Numbered from the stretch's first letter, positions 41,453 to 50,843 are shown. The stretch is DNA of 64,000 nt from an uncultured Oceanospirillales bacterium (GCA_913055655.1 CAJXKA010000001.1:1054842-1118841), one strand, 5' to 3'. Made by a program: numbers and translations. The notes: generated from the sequence alone by a model not told the origin.

Positions 41453-42189
41453 TGTCCGCTGATTCGGCCGAGAGCGTCATCCGTTTCCGCGGCGTGGCGC
41501 GGCGCTACGAGATGGGCGACCAGGTGGTGAATGCGCTGGATGGAGTCGACCTGGACATCCGTCGCAACGAGTATGTCGCCATCATCGGTGCATCGGGTTC
41601 GGGCAAGTCGACGATGATGAACATCATCGGCTGCCTGGATCGCCCCACCGAGGGCGAGTACCAGCTCGAGGGCCACGATGTCGGCGCCATGAATGAAAAC
41701 GAGCTGGCGCGTGTCCGCAACCGCGAGATCGGTTTCGTGTTCCAGAGTTTCAACCTGCTCCCGCGTGCAAATGCTCTTAAGAATGTGATGCAACCCCTCG
41801 TTTTCCGGGGAATTAAGCTGGACGATCGCAAGCAAAAAGCACGGCAGTCGCTGGAGCGTGTTGGACTGGGTGACCGGGTCGATCACCTGCCCAACCAGCT
41901 CTCCGGCGGCCAGCGCCAGCGCGTGGCGATTGCCCGGGCGCTGGTCGGCGAGCCGGCGATCCTGCTGGCCGACGAGCCCACCGGCAATCTCGACAGCCGC
42001 ACCACGGTCGAGATCATGCGATTGTTCGACGCCCTGCACAGCGCCGGCCAGACCATCATCATGGTCACCCACGAGGCCGATATTGCCGCGCATTGTGAAC
42101 GCGTGATCCGGCTCGAGGACGGTCGCGTGGCCGAAGACCATCGCAATAACACGCGACGCCGTGCGCTGGCGGAAGGCGCTGACGGATGA
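41452..42189 (+). CDS. MacB-type ABC transporter ATPase
   Basis: A 245-residue ATPase of the LolD/MacB group. Walker A GASGSGKST, signature LSGGQRQRVAIARAL, Walker B ILLADEPTGNLD and the H-loop VTHEADIAAHCERV are all intact. The C-terminus ends in a short basic tail. In E. coli MacB the ATPase and permease are fused; here they are separate, with the permease 13 bases downstream. It is translationally coupled to the adaptor gene. Confidence 0.95.
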   Translation: MSADSAESVIRFRGVARRYEMGDQVVNALDGVDLDIRRNEYVAIIGASGSGKSTMMNIIGCLDRPTEGEYQLEGHDVGAMNENELARVRNREIGFVFQSFNLLPRANALKNVMQPLVFRGIKLDDRKQKARQSLERVGLGDRVDHLPNQLSGGQRQRVAIARALVGEPAILLADEPTGNLDSRTTVEIMRLFDALHSAGQTIIMVTHEADIAAHCERVIRLEDGRVAEDHRNNTRRRALAEGADG

Positions 42190-42202
42190 ACGGGGCCCGC
42201 TG

Positions 42203-43432
42203 ATGTTCATGCTGCTGGAAAGCCTGCGCTCGGCGCTCGATTCCATCCGCGCCCACGGGTTCCGCTCGGTGCTGACCTCGCTGGGCATCATTATCGGCGT
42301 GATGTCGGTGATCGCCGTCGTGTCGATCGTCCAGGGGCTTTCGCATACCGTGAACCAGCAGTTCGAGGGCCTGGGCAGCAACACGCTGACGGTACGCTCG
42401 TACACCCCGTTCCGGAAGGCCCTGCAGGGCCAGGTCGCCAAGTTGCGACATGACGACATGACCGCCATCGAGCAGCGGGTCGAGGGCATTTCCCATGTCA
42501 CGCCCATCCTGTTCGCCCAGAGCGGCACCCAGGGCCAGGTCTCGTATCGCTCCCAGGACACGTTTGCGCAGGTGTTCGGCGTCGGCCCCTCGTATTTCGA
42601 AGTGAATGGCGTGTTCCCCGAATCGGGCCGCGGCTTCGCCCGCGACGACGACCTGCGCCGGCGGCTGGTCTGCCTGCTGGGCCAGGACGTGGTCGAGGAA
42701 CTGGAGATGCCGGACAACCCCGTCGGCGAATACTTCAAGGTGGGGGCCGAGTGGTGCAAGGTCATCGGTGTCATGGAGCGGCGCGGCGAGCTGCTGGGCT
42801 TTTCGCAGGATAACTACGTGCTGCTGCCCTATGGCACCGCCCGGCGTATCCAGGGCACCTCCCGCGACCTCGATATCCAGGTGCAGTTGCAGGTGGACGA
42901 CATCAACCGCATGGACGAGGTGAAAGACCGCATCAGCCGGTTATTGCGGAGTAATCATGGCCTGAAATCAGGCGATGACGACGACTTCCGCGTGCAGACC
43001 TCCGAACAGCTGACCGAGTCGTTCAACCAGATCATCTCCACCATTACCGCGGCGGTGGGCGGCATTGTCGGCGTCTCGCTGCTGGTGGGCGGCATCGGCA
43101 TCATGAACATCATGCTGGTGTCGGTCACCGAGCGGACGCGGGAGATCGGCATCCTGAAGGCGCTGGGCGCGACCCGCCAGGACATCATGCTGCAATTCCT
43201 CATCGAGGCCGTGCTGCTGTGCCTGGTCGGCGGCGTCATCGGCATCGCGCTGGGTTACGGCATCGGCGCCTTTGCCGCGGCGATGCTGCCCGGCTTCCCC
43301 CCGGCGCACGTGCCGGCCTGGGCCATCGCGCTCAGCTTCGGCTTCAGCGCCGGCGTCGGCATCATCTTCGGCATTATCCCGGCCGCCAAGGCCTCGCAGC
43401 TCGACCCGATCGACGCCTTGCGTTACGAGTAG
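42203..43432 (+). CDS. MacB-type ABC transporter permease
   Basis: A 409-residue permease. The first helix (about 20-45; FRSVLTSLGIIIGVMSVIAVVSIVQGL) is followed by a MacB periplasmic core domain (about 50-270), then three helices in an FtsX domain (GGIGIMNIMLVSVTERTREIGILKALGATRQDIMLQFLIEA). This is the type VII mechanotransmission layout that drives export of substrates from the periplasm. The ATG at 42203 fits homologues better than a GTG at 42161 that overlaps the ATPase gene. It ends 3 bases before the convergent hyuB. Confidence 0.92.
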   Translation: MFMLLESLRSALDSIRAHGFRSVLTSLGIIIGVMSVIAVVSIVQGLSHTVNQQFEGLGSNTLTVRSYTPFRKALQGQVAKLRHDDMTAIEQRVEGISHVTPILFAQSGTQGQVSYRSQDTFAQVFGVGPSYFEVNGVFPESGRGFARDDDLRRRLVCLLGQDVVEELEMPDNPVGEYFKVGAEWCKVIGVMERRGELLGFSQDNYVLLPYGTARRIQGTSRDLDIQVQLQVDDINRMDEVKDRISRLLRSNHGLKSGDDDDFRVQTSEQLTESFNQIISTITAAVGGIVGVSLLVGGIGIMNIMLVSVTERTREIGILKALGATRQDIMLQFLIEAVLLCLVGGVIGIALGYGIGAFAAAMLPGFPPAHVPAWAIALSFGFSAGVGIIFGIIPAAKASQLDPIDALRYE

Positions 43433-43435
43433 CGC

Positions 43436-44986
43436 TCAGGCGCCTGGCGATTCGGTCGCGGGCGCGCCAAACCCGCCGCCGCCGGGCGTTTCAATCGTCA
43501 ACACCTGCCCCGCTTTTACGGCCTGGCTGTGTTTCCCGGGAAGGGGCTGGTCATCAAGGCGGTTGTTTCCCGGCAATCCCGCCTCGCCACCGGCCAGCCC
43601 CCACGGCGCATGGCGGCGCCGCTCGGTGATCACCGACAGGCTGGCGTCTTCAAGAAAACGGTATTCGCGGATGACGCCATCGCCGCCCCGGTGGCGCCCC
43701 GCCCCGCCAGAACCGTGACGAACCGCGTATCGGTTGACGCGCAGCGGGTAGTGCAACTCCAGCACTTCCACCGGCGTGTTCAGGGTGTTGGTCATGTGGC
43801 TGTGGCGGGCGCTGAGCCCATCCCAGCCGGGACCTGCGCCATGGCCACCGGCCAGCGTCTCGTAGTAGTCCCAGCCACCGGCACCGGCGCGCCCCATGGC
43901 CAGGTTGTTCATCGTGCCCTGGCTGGCGGCCGGGATGTGGTCCGGCAGCGCCTGCGCCAGTGCCCCGCACAGGGCGTCGACAATCCGCATGCTGGTTTCG
44001 ACATTGCCCGCCGCAACGGCGGCGGGTGGGCGCGCATTGACGACACAGCCCTCCGGCGCCTGCAGGCGGAGCGGCCGGAACGCGCCGGCGCAGGCCGGCA
44101 GTTGCGGCGGCATCAGGCAGCGAAACACGTAAAACACCGCCGCGGCGGTAACGGCGAGTGGGCAGTTCAGGTTGCCGGCGACCTGCGGCGCGGTGCCGTC
44201 AAAATCGACATCAACGCCCGCCGGCGACACCGTCACCTGCACCCGGATTTCAATATCGTCCGTGCCGACGCCATCATCGTCCAGGCGATCAGTGAAGGCG
44301 TAAACGCCCGTTGGGAGTTCAGCAAGTGCGGCCCGGGCGACACGCTCGGCATAGTCATTCAACTGGGCAACGCGCCGCTTGAAGGGCTCGATGCCGGATT
44401 CAGCCACCAGCGACCGCAGCCGCCTTTCGCCCAGCCGACAGGCGCCGACCTGGGCGTCAAAATCGCCGCCGCCCGCGGCGCTGCCGGGCAGTGTGCGCCA
44501 TGTGCTTTCCTGCCGCTCCCCGGCGCGAAACAGCAGCGAAGGCGGAATCAGGACACCCTCTTCCTCCAGTCGCGTACTGACCGGCATCGATCCCGGCGCG
44601 TCCGCGCCGATGTCGGCGTGGTGCGCCCGGTTGGCAGCGAAACCACACAGCTCACCCTCAGCGAACACCGGCGCGACCAGCGTGATGTCCGGCAGGTGGG
44701 TGCCGCCGCGAAAGGGGTCGTTAAGCACCATGAGGTCGCCATCGGCCCAGTCTCGCGAGGCCGCCAGTGATGTCATGGCCTGGGCCATGGAGCCCAGGTG
44801 TACGGGAATGTGGGTGGCCTGCCCGAGCAGGCCACCGCGTCGATCAAACAACGCGCAGGAATAATCCTTGCGATCGCGGATGTTCGGCGAGAATGCGACG
44901 CGCCCAAGGAGCGCGCCCATTTCCTCGCAGATGGCCGCGACGCGGCTGGCAAACAGCCCCAGCTCGATGCTGTCGTGGGCGTCCAC
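43436..44986 (-). CDS. Hydantoinase B / 5-oxoprolinase beta-subunit family protein
   Basis: A 516-residue member of the HyuB family (ATP-dependent N-methylhydantoinase or oxoprolinase B subunit). Family blocks are RDRKDYSCALFDRRGGLLGQATHIPVHLGSMAQAM, DGDLMVLNDPFRGGTHLPDITLVAPVF, FAANRAHHADIGADAPGSMP and HGSGGAGRHRGGDGVIREYRFL. The usual ATPase partner HyuA is absent from the window, so activity on its own is doubtful unless the partner is elsewhere. The start is GTG with no clear ribosome site, 17 bases after purE on the same strand. Confidence 0.9.
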   Translation of the reverse strand: MDAHDSIELGLFASRVAAICEEMGALLGRVAFSPNIRDRKDYSCALFDRRGGLLGQATHIPVHLGSMAQAMTSLAASRDWADGDLMVLNDPFRGGTHLPDITLVAPVFAEGELCGFAANRAHHADIGADAPGSMPVSTRLEEEGVLIPPSLLFRAGERQESTWRTLPGSAAGGGDFDAQVGACRLGERRLRSLVAESGIEPFKRRVAQLNDYAERVARAALAELPTGVYAFTDRLDDDGVGTDDIEIRVQVTVSPAGVDVDFDGTAPQVAGNLNCPLAVTAAAVFYVFRCLMPPQLPACAGAFRPLRLQAPEGCVVNARPPAAVAAGNVETSMRIVDALCGALAQALPDHIPAASQGTMNNLAMGRAGAGGWDYYETLAGGHGAGPGWDGLSARHSHMTNTLNTPVEVLELHYPLRVNRYAVRHGSGGAGRHRGGDGVIREYRFLEDASLSVITERRRHAPWGLAGGEAGLPGNNRLDDQPLPGKHSQAVKAGQVLTIETPGGGGFGAPATESPGA

Positions 44987-45003
44987 CGGCCGCGCCGGTC
45001 CGG

Positions 45004-45501
45004 TCAGGCCTGTTTCGGGTCGACGTTCGCCAGGATAGCGTCGCGCTTCTCGGCGCGGGCTTCCTCGATGGCGCGACGAATTTCCGGGTAACGCAGGCCG
45101 AGGATGGCGGCGGCGAAAAAGGCCGCGTTGACCGCGCCCGGCTTGCCGATGGCGAGCGTGCCCACCGGGATACCCGGCGGCATCTGCACGATGGAGTACA
45201 GCGCGTCCTGCCCGCCCAGCGGACCGGAGACCAGCGGCACACCCAGCACGGGCAGCGTGGTCTTGGCGGCCAGCACGCCCGGCAGGGCGGCGGCCATGCC
45301 GGCGCCGGCGATCAGTACCTCGATGCCACGCTCGGGTGCAGTGGCGGCGTATTCAAACGCCTGCTCGGGGGTACGGTGGGCAGAAAGTACGCGGGCTTCG
45401 TTGGCGATGCCCAGCTTGTCCAGCGTGTTCGCGGCATGCTGCATCACGTCCCAGTCTGAATGGGAGCCCATGATGATGCCGACCAGGTTCTTGTCACTCA
45501 C
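45004..45501 (-). CDS. purE: N5-carboxyaminoimidazole ribonucleotide mutase
   Basis: A 165-residue class I PurE, converting N5-CAIR to CAIR in purine synthesis. The N-terminal [13 protein letters not shown] binds phosphate and carries the catalytic region; [28 protein letters not shown] and [34 protein letters not shown] are characteristic. The start is GTG at 45501 with AGGAGAGGA 8 bases upstream. The usual partner purK is not next to it; hyuB is instead. Confidence 0.96.
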   Translation of the reverse strand: MSDKNLVGIIMGSHSDWDVMQHAANTLDKLGIANEARVLSAHRTPEQAFEYAATAPERGIEVLIAGAGMAAALPGVLAAKTTLPVLGVPLVSGPLGGQDALYSIVQMPPGIPVGTLAIGKPGAVNAAFFAAAILGLRYPEIRRAIEEARAEKRDAILANVDPKQA

Positions 45502-45538
45502 GGTCTGTCCTCTCCTGAAAGGATGAAAAAACAAACCG

Positions 45539-45599
45539 CTATTGTACCAAGCCGGGCAGCCCGAAGGGACCACGATGCGACAGGCATTGCGTACAATAG
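45539..45599. promoter_or_regulatory. Divergent promoter region with a perfect 9-base inverted repeat
   Basis: CTATTGTAC at 45539-45547 and GTACAATAG at 45591-45599 form a perfect inverted repeat, 43 bases apart, between purE and the Trm112-like gene. Each arm contains a TACAAT reading toward its own gene, so the arms may be the two -10 elements of divergent promoters. Neither has a convincing -35 hexamer. Confidence 0.4.
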
Positions 45600-45626
45600 G
45601 GACTGTTGTTGAATCCGGAAAATGCC

Positions 45627-45893
45627 ATGCCCGTCGACGCCAAACTGCTGGAAATCCTGTGTTGCCCCGTTTCCCATACGCCGCTGACCCGACTGGGGGA
45701 CGACGACCTGGAAAAGCTCAATGCCGCGGTCGCCCGGGGCCAGCTGAAGCGCACCGGCGGGGAGCCGGTCAGCGACGCGCTGGAAGAGGCGCTGGTCACC
45801 GAGGACCGCAAGGTCATCTACCCCGTGCGCGACGGCATCCCCATCCTGCTCGAGGACGAGGCCATCGGCACCGCACAGCTGAAGGAATTCTGA
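45627..45893 (+). CDS. Trm112/YcaR-like zinc-ribbon protein
   Basis: An 88-residue Trm112 family protein. The first Cys pair is in [17 protein letters not shown] and the C-terminal block is [16 protein letters not shown]. Bacterial members usually have about 60 residues; this one carries a 25-residue insert ([21 protein letters not shown]) between the halves, a form seen in some gammaproteobacteria. The role is unknown, though eukaryotic Trm112 activates methyltransferases. The ATG at 45627 is chosen over an upstream TTG. It precedes nadC by 8 bases. Confidence 0.85.
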   Translation: MPVDAKLLEILCCPVSHTPLTRLGDDDLEKLNAAVARGQLKRTGGEPVSDALEEALVTEDRKVIYPVRDGIPILLEDEAIGTAQLKEF

Positions 45894-45901
45894 GACGGCT
45901 C

Positions 45902-46735
45902 ATGCCCACGCCCCCGCCATGCGTAGACGATGATGTCCGGCGCGCGCTGGACGAGGATGTCGGCGCGGGCGACCTGACCGCGGCGCTGGTCGAACCCGGC
46001 ACGCGACTGCGGACCCGCGTCATTGCGCGTGAAACCGCGGTACTGGCCGGGCGCCCCTGGTTCGACTCGACCTTTGCGCAGCTCGGCGGTGACGTCCATA
46101 TCGAATGGCGCTGCGCGGATGGGGACCGGCTCGAGCCCGACCAGGTGTTATGCGAGCTCGACGGCGATGCCGCCACGGTGTTGACGGGCGAGCGCACGGC
46201 GCTGAACTTCATCCAGACCCTGTCATCGGCGGCCACAATGACGCGGGCTTTCGTCGACCGCGTCGAGGGCACCGGCACGGTGATCCTCGACACGCGCAAG
46301 ACCGTGCCCGGTTTGCGCCTGGCGCAAAAGTACGCCGTGCGTTGCGGCGGCGGGCGCAATCACCGTATCGGGCTGTTCGACGCGGTGCTCATCAAGGAAA
46401 ACCACATCAGCGCGGCAGGCTCCATCGGCGCGGCCGTTCAGCGCGCACTGGAAACCGCCGGCGATGTGCTGATCGAAGTGGAGGTGGAGAACCTGGCCCA
46501 GCTGGCCGAGGCCTGTGCCGCCGGTGCCGGTCGCGCCCTGCTCGACAACTTCAGCCTTGAAGGGCTCACCGAGGCGGTCACCACCCACGGTGACAGGATC
46601 GCGCTCGAGGCGTCCGGCAATATCACCCTGGACACGGTCCGCGACGTGGCGGAAACCGGCGTCGATTTCATCTCCACCGGCGCCATCACCAAGCACGTCC
46701 GGGCCGTCGACTTTTCCATGCGTTTCGTTGACTGA
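45902..46735 (+). CDS. nadC: Nicotinate-nucleotide pyrophosphorylase (quinolinate phosphoribosyltransferase)
   Basis: A 277-residue enzyme that forms nicotinate mononucleotide from quinolinate and PRPP in de novo NAD synthesis. The signatures are ERTALNFIQTLSSAATMT, LDTRKTVPGLRLAQKYAVRCGGGRNHRIGLFDAVLIKENHI, and the C-terminal EASGNITLDTVRDVAETGVDFISTGAITKHVRAVD. The ATG at 45902 gives the family start. A 9-base gap leads to the secreted unknown gene. Confidence 0.97.
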   Translation: MPTPPPCVDDDVRRALDEDVGAGDLTAALVEPGTRLRTRVIARETAVLAGRPWFDSTFAQLGGDVHIEWRCADGDRLEPDQVLCELDGDAATVLTGERTALNFIQTLSSAATMTRAFVDRVEGTGTVILDTRKTVPGLRLAQKYAVRCGGGRNHRIGLFDAVLIKENHISAAGSIGAAVQRALETAGDVLIEVEVENLAQLAEACAAGAGRALLDNFSLEGLTEAVTTHGDRIALEASGNITLDTVRDVAETGVDFISTGAITKHVRAVDFSMRFVD

Positions 46736-46744
46736 GGAGCCACC

Positions 46745-47776
46745 ATGCTGCGACTTCTGATCACCACTTTCCTGCTGCTTGCCGGGCTGGACGTGTTCGC
46801 CGAAGACGCGCCGAAACCCGAAAAAATATTTACCTCTGATACCGTCCTGCCCGTCACCATCGAGGGCCCATGGCGCACCATCGAGCGCAACAAGACCTCC
46901 GGCGACGAGTGGCAGGGCACCTTCAGCTACGACACCGATGGCGGCAGGGTCCGCATTCCCGTGACACTGCGCGCCCGCGGGCTGACCCGGCTGGATGTCT
47001 GTGATTTCCCGCCGCTGCGAATCGGTTTTGACAAGGCCGCGGCAAAACGCACCGCGTTCCGCGGCGCCGGCAACCTGAAAATGGTGACGCACTGCCTGAA
47101 GCGCGAGAAATTCGAGGCTTACCCGGTCAAGGAATATATCGGCTACCGCATCTACAACCTGGTGACCGAGAAGAGCTATCGCGTGCAGGGCCTGGATGTC
47201 CGCTACGTGGACACGGACAACGGCGATGTGACCGAGCGCTTCGCCTTCCTGATCGAGGACCCCGATGACGTTGCGAAGCGCAACGACCTGGTCAAGCTGG
47301 ACATCGAGCGCACCATCCCACCGATGCTTGATGCCGACGCCGACAGCCTGTTCATGGTGTTCCAGTACCTGATCGCCAACCTGGACTGGTCGGTGCTGAG
47401 CGGGCCGGAGCCGGTCTGTTGCCACAACGTCCGCCTGATCGGCACCGCGCCCGATGCGCGGCCGGTCTACGCCCTGCCCTACGACCTCGATTCATCCGGG
47501 CTGGTGGACGCCCACTACGCATCGCCGCCGGATAACCTGCGGGTACGGGACGTTCGCCAGCGCCTGTTTCGCGGATTCTGCATGCACAACGAGGCGGTCC
47601 CCGGCGCGGTGCAGGCCTTTATCGGGCAGCGCGAGGCCATCTTCGCGCTGTTCGAGAACGAGACACGCCTGGACGAGCGAGATCGCGAGCGCGCGATCGG
47701 CTTCGTGGAACAGTTTTACGAAGAAGTCAGCGAAGCGGACGCGCTCGAAAAACTCACCGACAGTTGTCGGGGCTGA
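46745..47776 (+). CDS. Secreted protein of unknown function, weakly CotH-kinase-like
   Basis: A 343-residue protein with a signal peptide (1-19, cut near VFA-ED). I do not recognise the family firmly. The order RARGLTRLDVCDFPPLRI, then FRGAGNLKMVTHCLK, then YLIANLDWSV...HNVRL, then ALPYDLDSSGLVDAHYA recalls the layout of CotH-type atypical kinases, where an Asn/Asp-Trp motif and a late Asp-Leu-Asp lie in the active site. This is a resemblance of motif order only. The gene follows nadC by 9 bases, and its end overlaps the convergent phosphatase gene by 23 bases. Confidence 0.6.
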   Translation: MLRLLITTFLLLAGLDVFAEDAPKPEKIFTSDTVLPVTIEGPWRTIERNKTSGDEWQGTFSYDTDGGRVRIPVTLRARGLTRLDVCDFPPLRIGFDKAAAKRTAFRGAGNLKMVTHCLKREKFEAYPVKEYIGYRIYNLVTEKSYRVQGLDVRYVDTDNGDVTERFAFLIEDPDDVAKRNDLVKLDIERTIPPMLDADADSLFMVFQYLIANLDWSVLSGPEPVCCHNVRLIGTAPDARPVYALPYDLDSSGLVDAHYASPPDNLRVRDVRQRLFRGFCMHNEAVPGAVQAFIGQREAIFALFENETRLDERDRERAIGFVEQFYEEVSEADALEKLTDSCRG

Positions 47777-49031
47777 GCCAGGCCTCACGCTGCAGGATTT
47801 CCGGATCCTGCGTCCCTTCCGCGGCGCTGTCCGTGGCCGCGCTGTCCGCGCGCTCCGTCTCGGTCGATGCTTCCAGCGAACCGTTCGCGGCGGCGGTCTG
47901 CATTTTCTGCAGGCGCGAGCGCAGGTGGGCGTTGGCCGGGGCCATCTGCACGACCTTTTCCAGGTAAGCCAGGCGTCCATCGTTTTCGGCGGGCAATGGT
48001 AGCGCGCCACCCGGGTAATTCGCCGTCGCGGCACCACCCTTCAGCTCGAGAAACGCGATGTGGCCGCCGTAGTAGCCGGCGATGCCGGTGTCATTGAGCA
48101 CCACCCTGCCGTCGAAGCGCGGCCACACTACGCCCTGGGTGGGTGTATGGCCCACGACGATGCGGGCCACGTCGTAGCGCGCCAGGATCGCATCGACCAT
48201 CGGGCCGCGAACGGCCTCGCTGTCGGTCGCCAGGCCGCGGTACCACAGCGGCCCCAGTTCATCGGTGGCGATGCCGGGTTCGTCGAATGCGAAACTGGCC
48301 AGTTGCGCGTGCACGTCGCGGGTGTAATCCGGCAGTTCGAGCTGGCAGTACTTCGCGCTCAGGCCACCGTGCAGGAACAGGGTGTCATTCACGCGCAGCA
48401 CCACGGGCGCGTTCATCACCCGTTTGCCGTAGTCGCCTTCCGGCGACCAGGCCTGCCGGTGCTCGACCCAGCCCAGCGGGTATTCCTTCTCCCATTCGGC
48501 GCGGAACGCCTTCAGGTCCAGGCCTTCCACGGAGGACGGGTCGCGCGCCGCCATGGTCTCGATATGGTGCTCGAACTGCAGGTCCTGGTAGCGCTTGGAA
48601 TTCCGCGTTTTGAAGGCTTCGTACTCCCCGGCAACCACGTATCGCAGGTCGCCATACACGTTCATGGCCTCGTGATTGCCAATCAGCAGGTGCACCCGCC
48701 CGCCGTCACGTTCGGCGTCCTCGGCCAGTTCCACCAGGTGATCGATGATTTTGCGGGTATCCGGGCCACGATCGGGAATATCGCCGGTCTGCACCAGGTG
48801 GGTCTCGCCGCCCGCCCAGTTCCCCCGTTTGTCCACCAGCCCGGCCAGGGTCATGACCTTCATGTACTGGTCATAGTCGCCATGCAGGTCGCCGATGGCG
48901 ACAACACGATCAACGCCTGTCCAGTGATAATCGCCGACCTTGCGCGCCTCGGCCCACGCGCTCTCGGGCATTTGCGAGAGCGCTACGAAAATCGCCGATG
49001 CCGCCAGCGCGCCCAGACCTCGAAGCTTCAT
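47754..49031 (-). CDS. Shewanella-like (PPP-family) metallophosphatase, secreted
   Basis: A 425-residue calcineurin-like phosphatase with a signal peptide (1-27, ...SAWA). The PPP metal motifs are complete: GDLHGDYDQY, GDIPDRGPDTRK and GNHEAMNVYGDLRYV, plus a late VVGHTPTQGVVWPRFDG. The insertion after GNHEAMN and the export signal fit the bacterial Shewanella-like phosphatase group rather than PrpA/B. The C-terminal about 70 residues are low-complexity. The substrate is unknown but probably periplasmic phosphoprotein or a small phosphomonoester. Confidence 0.87.
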   Translation of the reverse strand: MKLRGLGALAASAIFVALSQMPESAWAEARKVGDYHWTGVDRVVAIGDLHGDYDQYMKVMTLAGLVDKRGNWAGGETHLVQTGDIPDRGPDTRKIIDHLVELAEDAERDGGRVHLLIGNHEAMNVYGDLRYVVAGEYEAFKTRNSKRYQDLQFEHHIETMAARDPSSVEGLDLKAFRAEWEKEYPLGWVEHRQAWSPEGDYGKRVMNAPVVLRVNDTLFLHGGLSAKYCQLELPDYTRDVHAQLASFAFDEPGIATDELGPLWYRGLATDSEAVRGPMVDAILARYDVARIVVGHTPTQGVVWPRFDGRVVLNDTGIAGYYGGHIAFLELKGGAATANYPGGALPLPAENDGRLAYLEKVVQMAPANAHLRSRLQKMQTAAANGSLEASTETERADSAATDSAAEGTQDPEILQREAWLSPDNCR

Positions 49032-49074
49032 GCCAGCCTCCTGTTCCCCGGCGTGCCCATGCCGGAACCTGTGG

Positions 49075-49140
49075 TTACCTGAACACCCCCGGGTCGGGGT
49101 CCTCTTCCTCGCTGCGCGACCGGCGCATGTACGTCTTGGC
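49075..49140 (-). other. In-frame open stretch after the moeA amber stop
   Basis: Reading on past the moeA TAG (49143-49141), the same frame stays open for 21 codons to a TAA at 49077-49075. The peptide is highly charged, with MRRSRSEEEDPDPG in its middle. It could be a former C-terminus cut by a nonsense mutation, a read-through extension, or chance. The rest of the gap to the phosphatase gene (49032-49074) contains nothing I recognise. Confidence 0.3.
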
Positions 49141-50325
49141 CTAGCTTAACGCCGACCATGGAAGGAAGTCGACCGGATCGCCGGGCGCGATGGCCTTGCC
49201 GGGTGGCTGGATGGCCAGTCCCTGGGCCCAGGCGGTGGACCGCAACACGCCACTGGACGGGTTCGGATAGGTCTCCAGGCCCTGCGCGCCCCGCCGGGCA
49301 CGGTGGTAAACCTGCCGCTCGCCGGCCGGCGCCCTGAACGCCGCGGGTATCGCGAACGGTTGCGGCACGGTTGCGGCGGCGCCCTGGCAGGCCAACAGGA
49401 ACGGCCGGGCCACGATCAACGCCGTGACCAGCGCAGACGCCGGGTTGCCTGGCAGCCCAATAAACGGGGTCTCGCCCACGACGCCAAAGGCCAGCGGCTT
49501 GCCGGGCTTCATGGCGATTTTCCACAGGTCCAGCCGGCCCAGCGACTCGACCACGCCCTTGACGTGATCCTCCTCGCCGACCGATACGCCGCCACACGAC
49601 AGCACCACGTCGGCGGATTCAGCCGCGCGGGAGAACTGCGCCGCGATGGCGTCCGGACGGTCAGCGGCGATGCCCGCATCAACGAATTCAAACCCCCAGC
49701 CCTGCAGGAGCGAACCCAGCAGGTAGCGGTTCGAGTTGTAGATCTGTCCCGGCGCCGTGGGCCGGCCCGGTTCAACCAGTTCGTCGCCGTTGGACACCAC
49801 GGCGACTCTCAATCGCCGGTGTACCGGAACTTCGGCGATGCCGACCGATGCGACCAGGCCGATGTCCTGCGCCCGCAGGCGGTGACCGGCATCGAGGATG
49901 CGATCGCCGCGGCCGATATCCTGGCCACGCGGCCGGACATGGTCGCCGGTCCGGGGCCGTTTGGTGACGCGCGTGCCGTGGTCATCGGTTCGCGTGTTTT
50001 CCTGCATGACGATGGCATCGGCGCCGGCGGGCAATTCAGCACCGGTAAAGATCCGGGTCAGCGTGCCCGGCGCGTGTGTCCCCGGGGCCTGGCCGGCCGC
50101 CAGCCTCGCGCCCACGGGCATCGGTGAATCCGGGCCGGTCCAGTCTGCTGCCCGTATCGCGTAACCGTCCATGGCCGAGTTCGCCGCGGGGGGCACGTCA
50201 ATGGTGGATTCGACAGGCGCCGCCAGCACGCGACCCACGGCGTCGCACAGGGGTACGGGTTCGGACTCCGGCGGCCGCGGCGCCGCGGCCACCAGTTGGG
50301 CGATCGCGTCTGAAACGCTCAGCAT
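49141..50325 (-). CDS. moeA: Molybdopterin molybdenumtransferase MoeA
   Basis: A 394-residue enzyme inserting molybdenum into adenylylated molybdopterin. Signatures are [11 protein letters not shown] (domain I), [44 protein letters not shown] and [12 protein letters not shown]. The four-domain length is normal. The ATG at 50325 overlaps the moaB stop (ATGCTGA). It is the last gene of the formate dehydrogenase/molybdenum cofactor block. Confidence 0.96.
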   Translation of the reverse strand: MLSVSDAIAQLVAAAPRPPESEPVPLCDAVGRVLAAPVESTIDVPPAANSAMDGYAIRAADWTGPDSPMPVGARLAAGQAPGTHAPGTLTRIFTGAELPAGADAIVMQENTRTDDHGTRVTKRPRTGDHVRPRGQDIGRGDRILDAGHRLRAQDIGLVASVGIAEVPVHRRLRVAVVSNGDELVEPGRPTAPGQIYNSNRYLLGSLLQGWGFEFVDAGIAADRPDAIAAQFSRAAESADVVLSCGGVSVGEEDHVKGVVESLGRLDLWKIAMKPGKPLAFGVVGETPFIGLPGNPASALVTALIVARPFLLACQGAAATVPQPFAIPAAFRAPAGERQVYHRARRGAQGLETYPNPSSGVLRSTAWAQGLAIQPPGKAIAPGDPVDFLPWSALS

Positions 50326-50843
50326 CCGACGGCGGCGCCGGTATGGCAGACGAAGTTGCAGGGCTTGTGGCGGGCGTCCAGCTGTTCGACCAGGATCCGG
50401 TTCCAGGCCGTCCGGCAGGCGCCCGTGGAGCCGGGCACGCAAAAGACCAGCGTGCGATTGGCGAGCCCCGCCACCGCGCGTGACTGTACCGTGGACGTGC
50501 CGATTTCCTCGAATGACAGTTGCCGGAACAGTTCGCCGAACCCCTCGATGGGCCGGTCAAACAACGGCGACAAGGCCTCGGGCGTGGAATCGCGATCGGC
50601 CATGCCGGTGCCGCCGGTGGTGATGATCACGTCCACCCCGGGGTCGGCGATCCAGGCCGAAACGATGGCCCGCATGGCATAGACGTCGTCGCGACACAGT
50701 TCGCGCGCCGCCAGCCGATGTCCGGCCGCCTCGGCCATCTCCACCAGCGCCGCCCCGGAGGTATCGGTCTCGAAGCTCCGCGTGTCGGACACGGTGAGCA
50801 CCGCGATCCGCAGCGGTACAAATTCGGAATTCTGGGTTGCCAT
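50319..50843 (-). CDS. moaB: Molybdenum cofactor biosynthesis protein B (MogA/MoaB family)
   Basis: A 174-residue molybdopterin adenylyltransferase-fold protein. [16 protein letters not shown] and [21 protein letters not shown] are the MoaB signatures, and [31 protein letters not shown] marks MoaB rather than MogA. It overlaps moeA by 7 bases and follows mobA by 30. Confidence 0.93.
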   Translation of the reverse strand: MATQNSEFVPLRIAVLTVSDTRSFETDTSGAALVEMAEAAGHRLAARELCRDDVYAMRAIVSAWIADPGVDVIITTGGTGMADRDSTPEALSPLFDRPIEGFGELFRQLSFEEIGTSTVQSRAVAGLANRTLVFCVPGSTGACRTAWNRILVEQLDARHKPCNFVCHTGAAVGC

